From positions 3,472,001 through 3,536,000 of the forward strand of contig CBDIIA010000003.1 in NCBI GenBank assembly GCA_965279475.1: a DNA stretch of 64,000 nucleotides, in the 5' to 3' direction. Position 1 is the stretch's first letter, and each line of letters begins with the position of its first letter. The notes below the pieces were generated by a model. It had not been told where the DNA came from. It ran no database searches and saw nothing but the letters and a program-made list of their open reading frames with translations. Shown here one piece after another: positions 62,965 to 64,000 of the stretch. The stretch is from Pseudorhodoferax sp965279475. GTDB taxonomy: Bacteria > Pseudomonadota > Gammaproteobacteria > Burkholderiales > Burkholderiaceae_C. The position numbers and the translations under genes were made by a program.

Positions 62965-63240
62965 ATGCCACGCTTCATCGTCGAACGCCTCATCCCGGAC
63001 GGCCTGCGCATTCCCCTCAACGACGAGGGCGAGCAGGCGCTCGGCTCGGTGATGCGCAACAACGCCTCGCGCGGCGTGTTCTGGCTGCACTCGTACGTCA
63101 GCAAGGACCTGCGCAAGACCTTCTGCGTCTACGACGGCCCCTCGCCCGAAGCGATCCGCGAAGTGGCCGCGATGAGCAATCTGCCGGTGAGCGACATCAC
63201 CCAGGTCAACGTGCTCGACCCGCACTTCTACCGCGGCTGA
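62965..63240 (+). CDS. DUF4242-family small protein, copy 1
   Basis: A 91-residue protein (PRFIVERLIPDGLRIPL, NNASRGVFWLHSYVSKDLRKTFCVYDGPSPEAIREVA). DUF4242 proteins are small ferredoxin-like-fold dimers; the Streptomyces member SCO4226 binds nickel. Candidate metal ligands here are the His of WLHSYV, Glu of FIVER and the Cys of FCVYDG. AGGAG is well placed before the ATG. It sits right after the LAL regulator, separated by a regulatory module. Confidence 0.88.
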   Translation: MPRFIVERLIPDGLRIPLNDEGEQALGSVMRNNASRGVFWLHSYVSKDLRKTFCVYDGPSPEAIREVAAMSNLPVSDITQVNVLDPHFYRG

Positions 63241-63415
63241 CGGCGCGGCGCACCCGCCGCCGCAGGTCACCGCGCGCCGCCGCACTCCCGCCAATCCAGT
63301 CGATCCGCCTGCCCTAGCGGGCAGCCCTCCACCCCGCCCCGTGCGGCCGGGTTGCGCCGCTGCATGGCGCAGGCCAGCGCACGCCCATCCGATCCCAACC
63401 ACCAGGAGCCCTTGC

Positions 63416-63673
63416 ATGATCCAACACGCCACCCGATGGCTGACCCGGCTGTGGCAACGTGCCACGCGCCCGCGTTGCGCGTCCCTCCACGACGCCAGCG
63501 CCGACTTGCTGCGCGACCTCGGCGTCGACCGCAGCGAGATCGCCTCGGTCCAGGCCGAAGCCCGTGGCCTGGCGTCGCCGTCGCGCCTGCGGGTAGTGCT
63601 GTCGTGCCACGCACTGGGGCCGATCGCCACCGAACGCACGCCGAAAAATAGGCAAACCGATGCGCCAATCTAG
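63416..63673 (+). CDS. DUF1127-domain small protein
   Basis: An 85-residue protein whose middle (SLHDASADLLRDLGVDRSEIASV) matches DUF1127 (YjiS-like), preceded by a basic amphipathic helix (WLTRLWQRATRPR). DUF1127 proteins are small, sometimes stress- or phosphate-related, RNA-associated regulators. AGGAG lies before ATG 63416. The last ten codons (TPKNRQTDAPI) are encoded by the second regulatory module, so its C-terminus changed when that module was copied. Confidence 0.8.
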   Translation: MIQHATRWLTRLWQRATRPRCASLHDASADLLRDLGVDRSEIASVQAEARGLASPSRLRVVLSCHALGPIATERTPKNRQTDAPI

Positions 63674-63714
63674 GCAGGCTTGCCGTGGCTGCGCAAGGCC
63701 TCGCTCCCTAAGCT
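63649..63714 (+). promoter_or_regulatory. Compound regulatory module before DUF4242 gene 2
   Basis: The module from 62849-62917 is repeated: TAGGCA 63649-63654 and TAGGCA 63671-63676 (22 bp apart), GCCGTGGCTGCGC (63682-63694) and a TAAGCT box (63709-63714). Half-sites and spacing to the -10-like box are conserved (33 against 34 bp). It overlaps the last codons and stop of the DUF1127 gene. Confidence 0.7.
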
Positions 63715-63795
63715 CATGTCTGCCGGTACAGCACCGGCCGCCACGCAACCGTGTTGCGGGTGCCTCGTCATCGTGTTTCTTCATCTGGAGCCTTC

Positions 63796-64000
63796 ATGCC
63801 TCGTTACATCGTCGAACGCAACTTCCCCAACGGACTGCGTGTCCCCGTCAATGCACAGGGTGCCCAGGCCATGGGCACCGTGGTCCAGAACAACGCCGCC
63901 AAGGGCGTGTTCTGGGTCCACTCGTACGTCAGCAAGGATCTCGGCAAGTCGTTCTGCGTCTACGACGGCCCGACACCCGAAGCCATCCGCGAAGTGGCCA
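63796..64000 (+). CDS. DUF4242-family small protein, copy 2 (C-terminus beyond window)
   Basis: The first 68 residues of a paralogue of the protein at 62965-63240 (PRYIVERNFPNGLRVPV, NNAAKGVFWVHSYVSKDLGKSFCVYDGPTPEAIREVA). The shared ligand candidates (His in WVHSYV, Glu in YIVER, Cys in FCVYDG) are conserved. GGAG lies before ATG 63796. It belongs to the same presumed regulon, judged by the repeated module upstream. Confidence 0.88.
   Translation, partial: MPRYIVERNFPNGLRVPVNAQGAQAMGTVVQNNAAKGVFWVHSYVSKDLGKSFCVYDGPTPEAIREVA

Overview
The window is high-GC DNA of a betaproteobacterium, most likely Burkholderiales (Comamonadaceae, Sphaerotilaceae or a close relative). The signs are a Bug-family solute receptor, many NMT1-type ABC and TRAP uptake genes, the argH/algZ/algR neighbourhood, the lolC-lolD / recJ block, and strong G/C third-position bias. 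I see no rRNA, tRNA, CRISPR array or intact mobile element. Coding density is high, and most genes lie in short operons with 4-nt ATGA overlaps.

Region by region. 1-3311 (minus): a catabolic operon with an NMT1-type receptor, an SDR and a cyclic amidohydrolase cut by the window edge. 3605-6091: an AraC regulator divergent from an exported alpha/beta hydrolase and an AhpD-like protein. 6236-9476: a scarred accessory patch with IS5, IS3 and IS91 remnants, an A/T-richer lipoprotein gene and a broken copy of a lipase gene whose intact copy is at 13694-15343. 9477-13197: a LysR-controlled module (Bug receptor, SDR, acetoacetate-decarboxylase-like enzyme) with the same 17-bp operator before both transcription units. 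15538-18862: a LysR regulator, an isochorismatase-like hydrolase, an AHSA1/SRPBCC protein, an RDD membrane protein and a toxin-antitoxin pair under a palindromic operator. 18929-22548: an FAD oxidoreductase, a Nu-class GST, and a DUF3034 outer-membrane protein with an exported truncated globin.

22562-31744 (minus) is a large catabolic operon: NMT1-type ABC transporter, ornithine-cyclodeaminase-family enzyme, two amidohydrolases and a second dihydropyrimidinase/allantoinase-like enzyme closely similar to the one at 1-1329. It is interrupted by a long imperfect inverted repeat. 32102-37544 is core: an AT-hook protein, lolD, lolC, a phosphoglycerate-mutase-like protein and recJ. 37684-42941 holds a chemoreceptor with a CheR-docking tail, the LytTR system algZ/algR, and argH. 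43001-44997 is a QseBC-like two-component system with its own direct-repeat operator. 45168-51061 is a TRAP uptake and catabolism operon that includes its LacI regulator, with a LacI-type palindrome in the promoter.

51085-58510 (minus) carries a 1291-residue hybrid kinase, a SulP-like permease with a small membrane partner, a class A beta-lactamase and a GAF protein. 58630-60207 is a phospholipase-D lipoprotein. 60248-64000 is the most unusual part: a large LuxR-type ATPase regulator (LAL) followed by two DUF4242 genes and a DUF1127 gene. Each DUF4242 gene is preceded by the same compound regulatory module, suggesting a small regulon made by local duplication.
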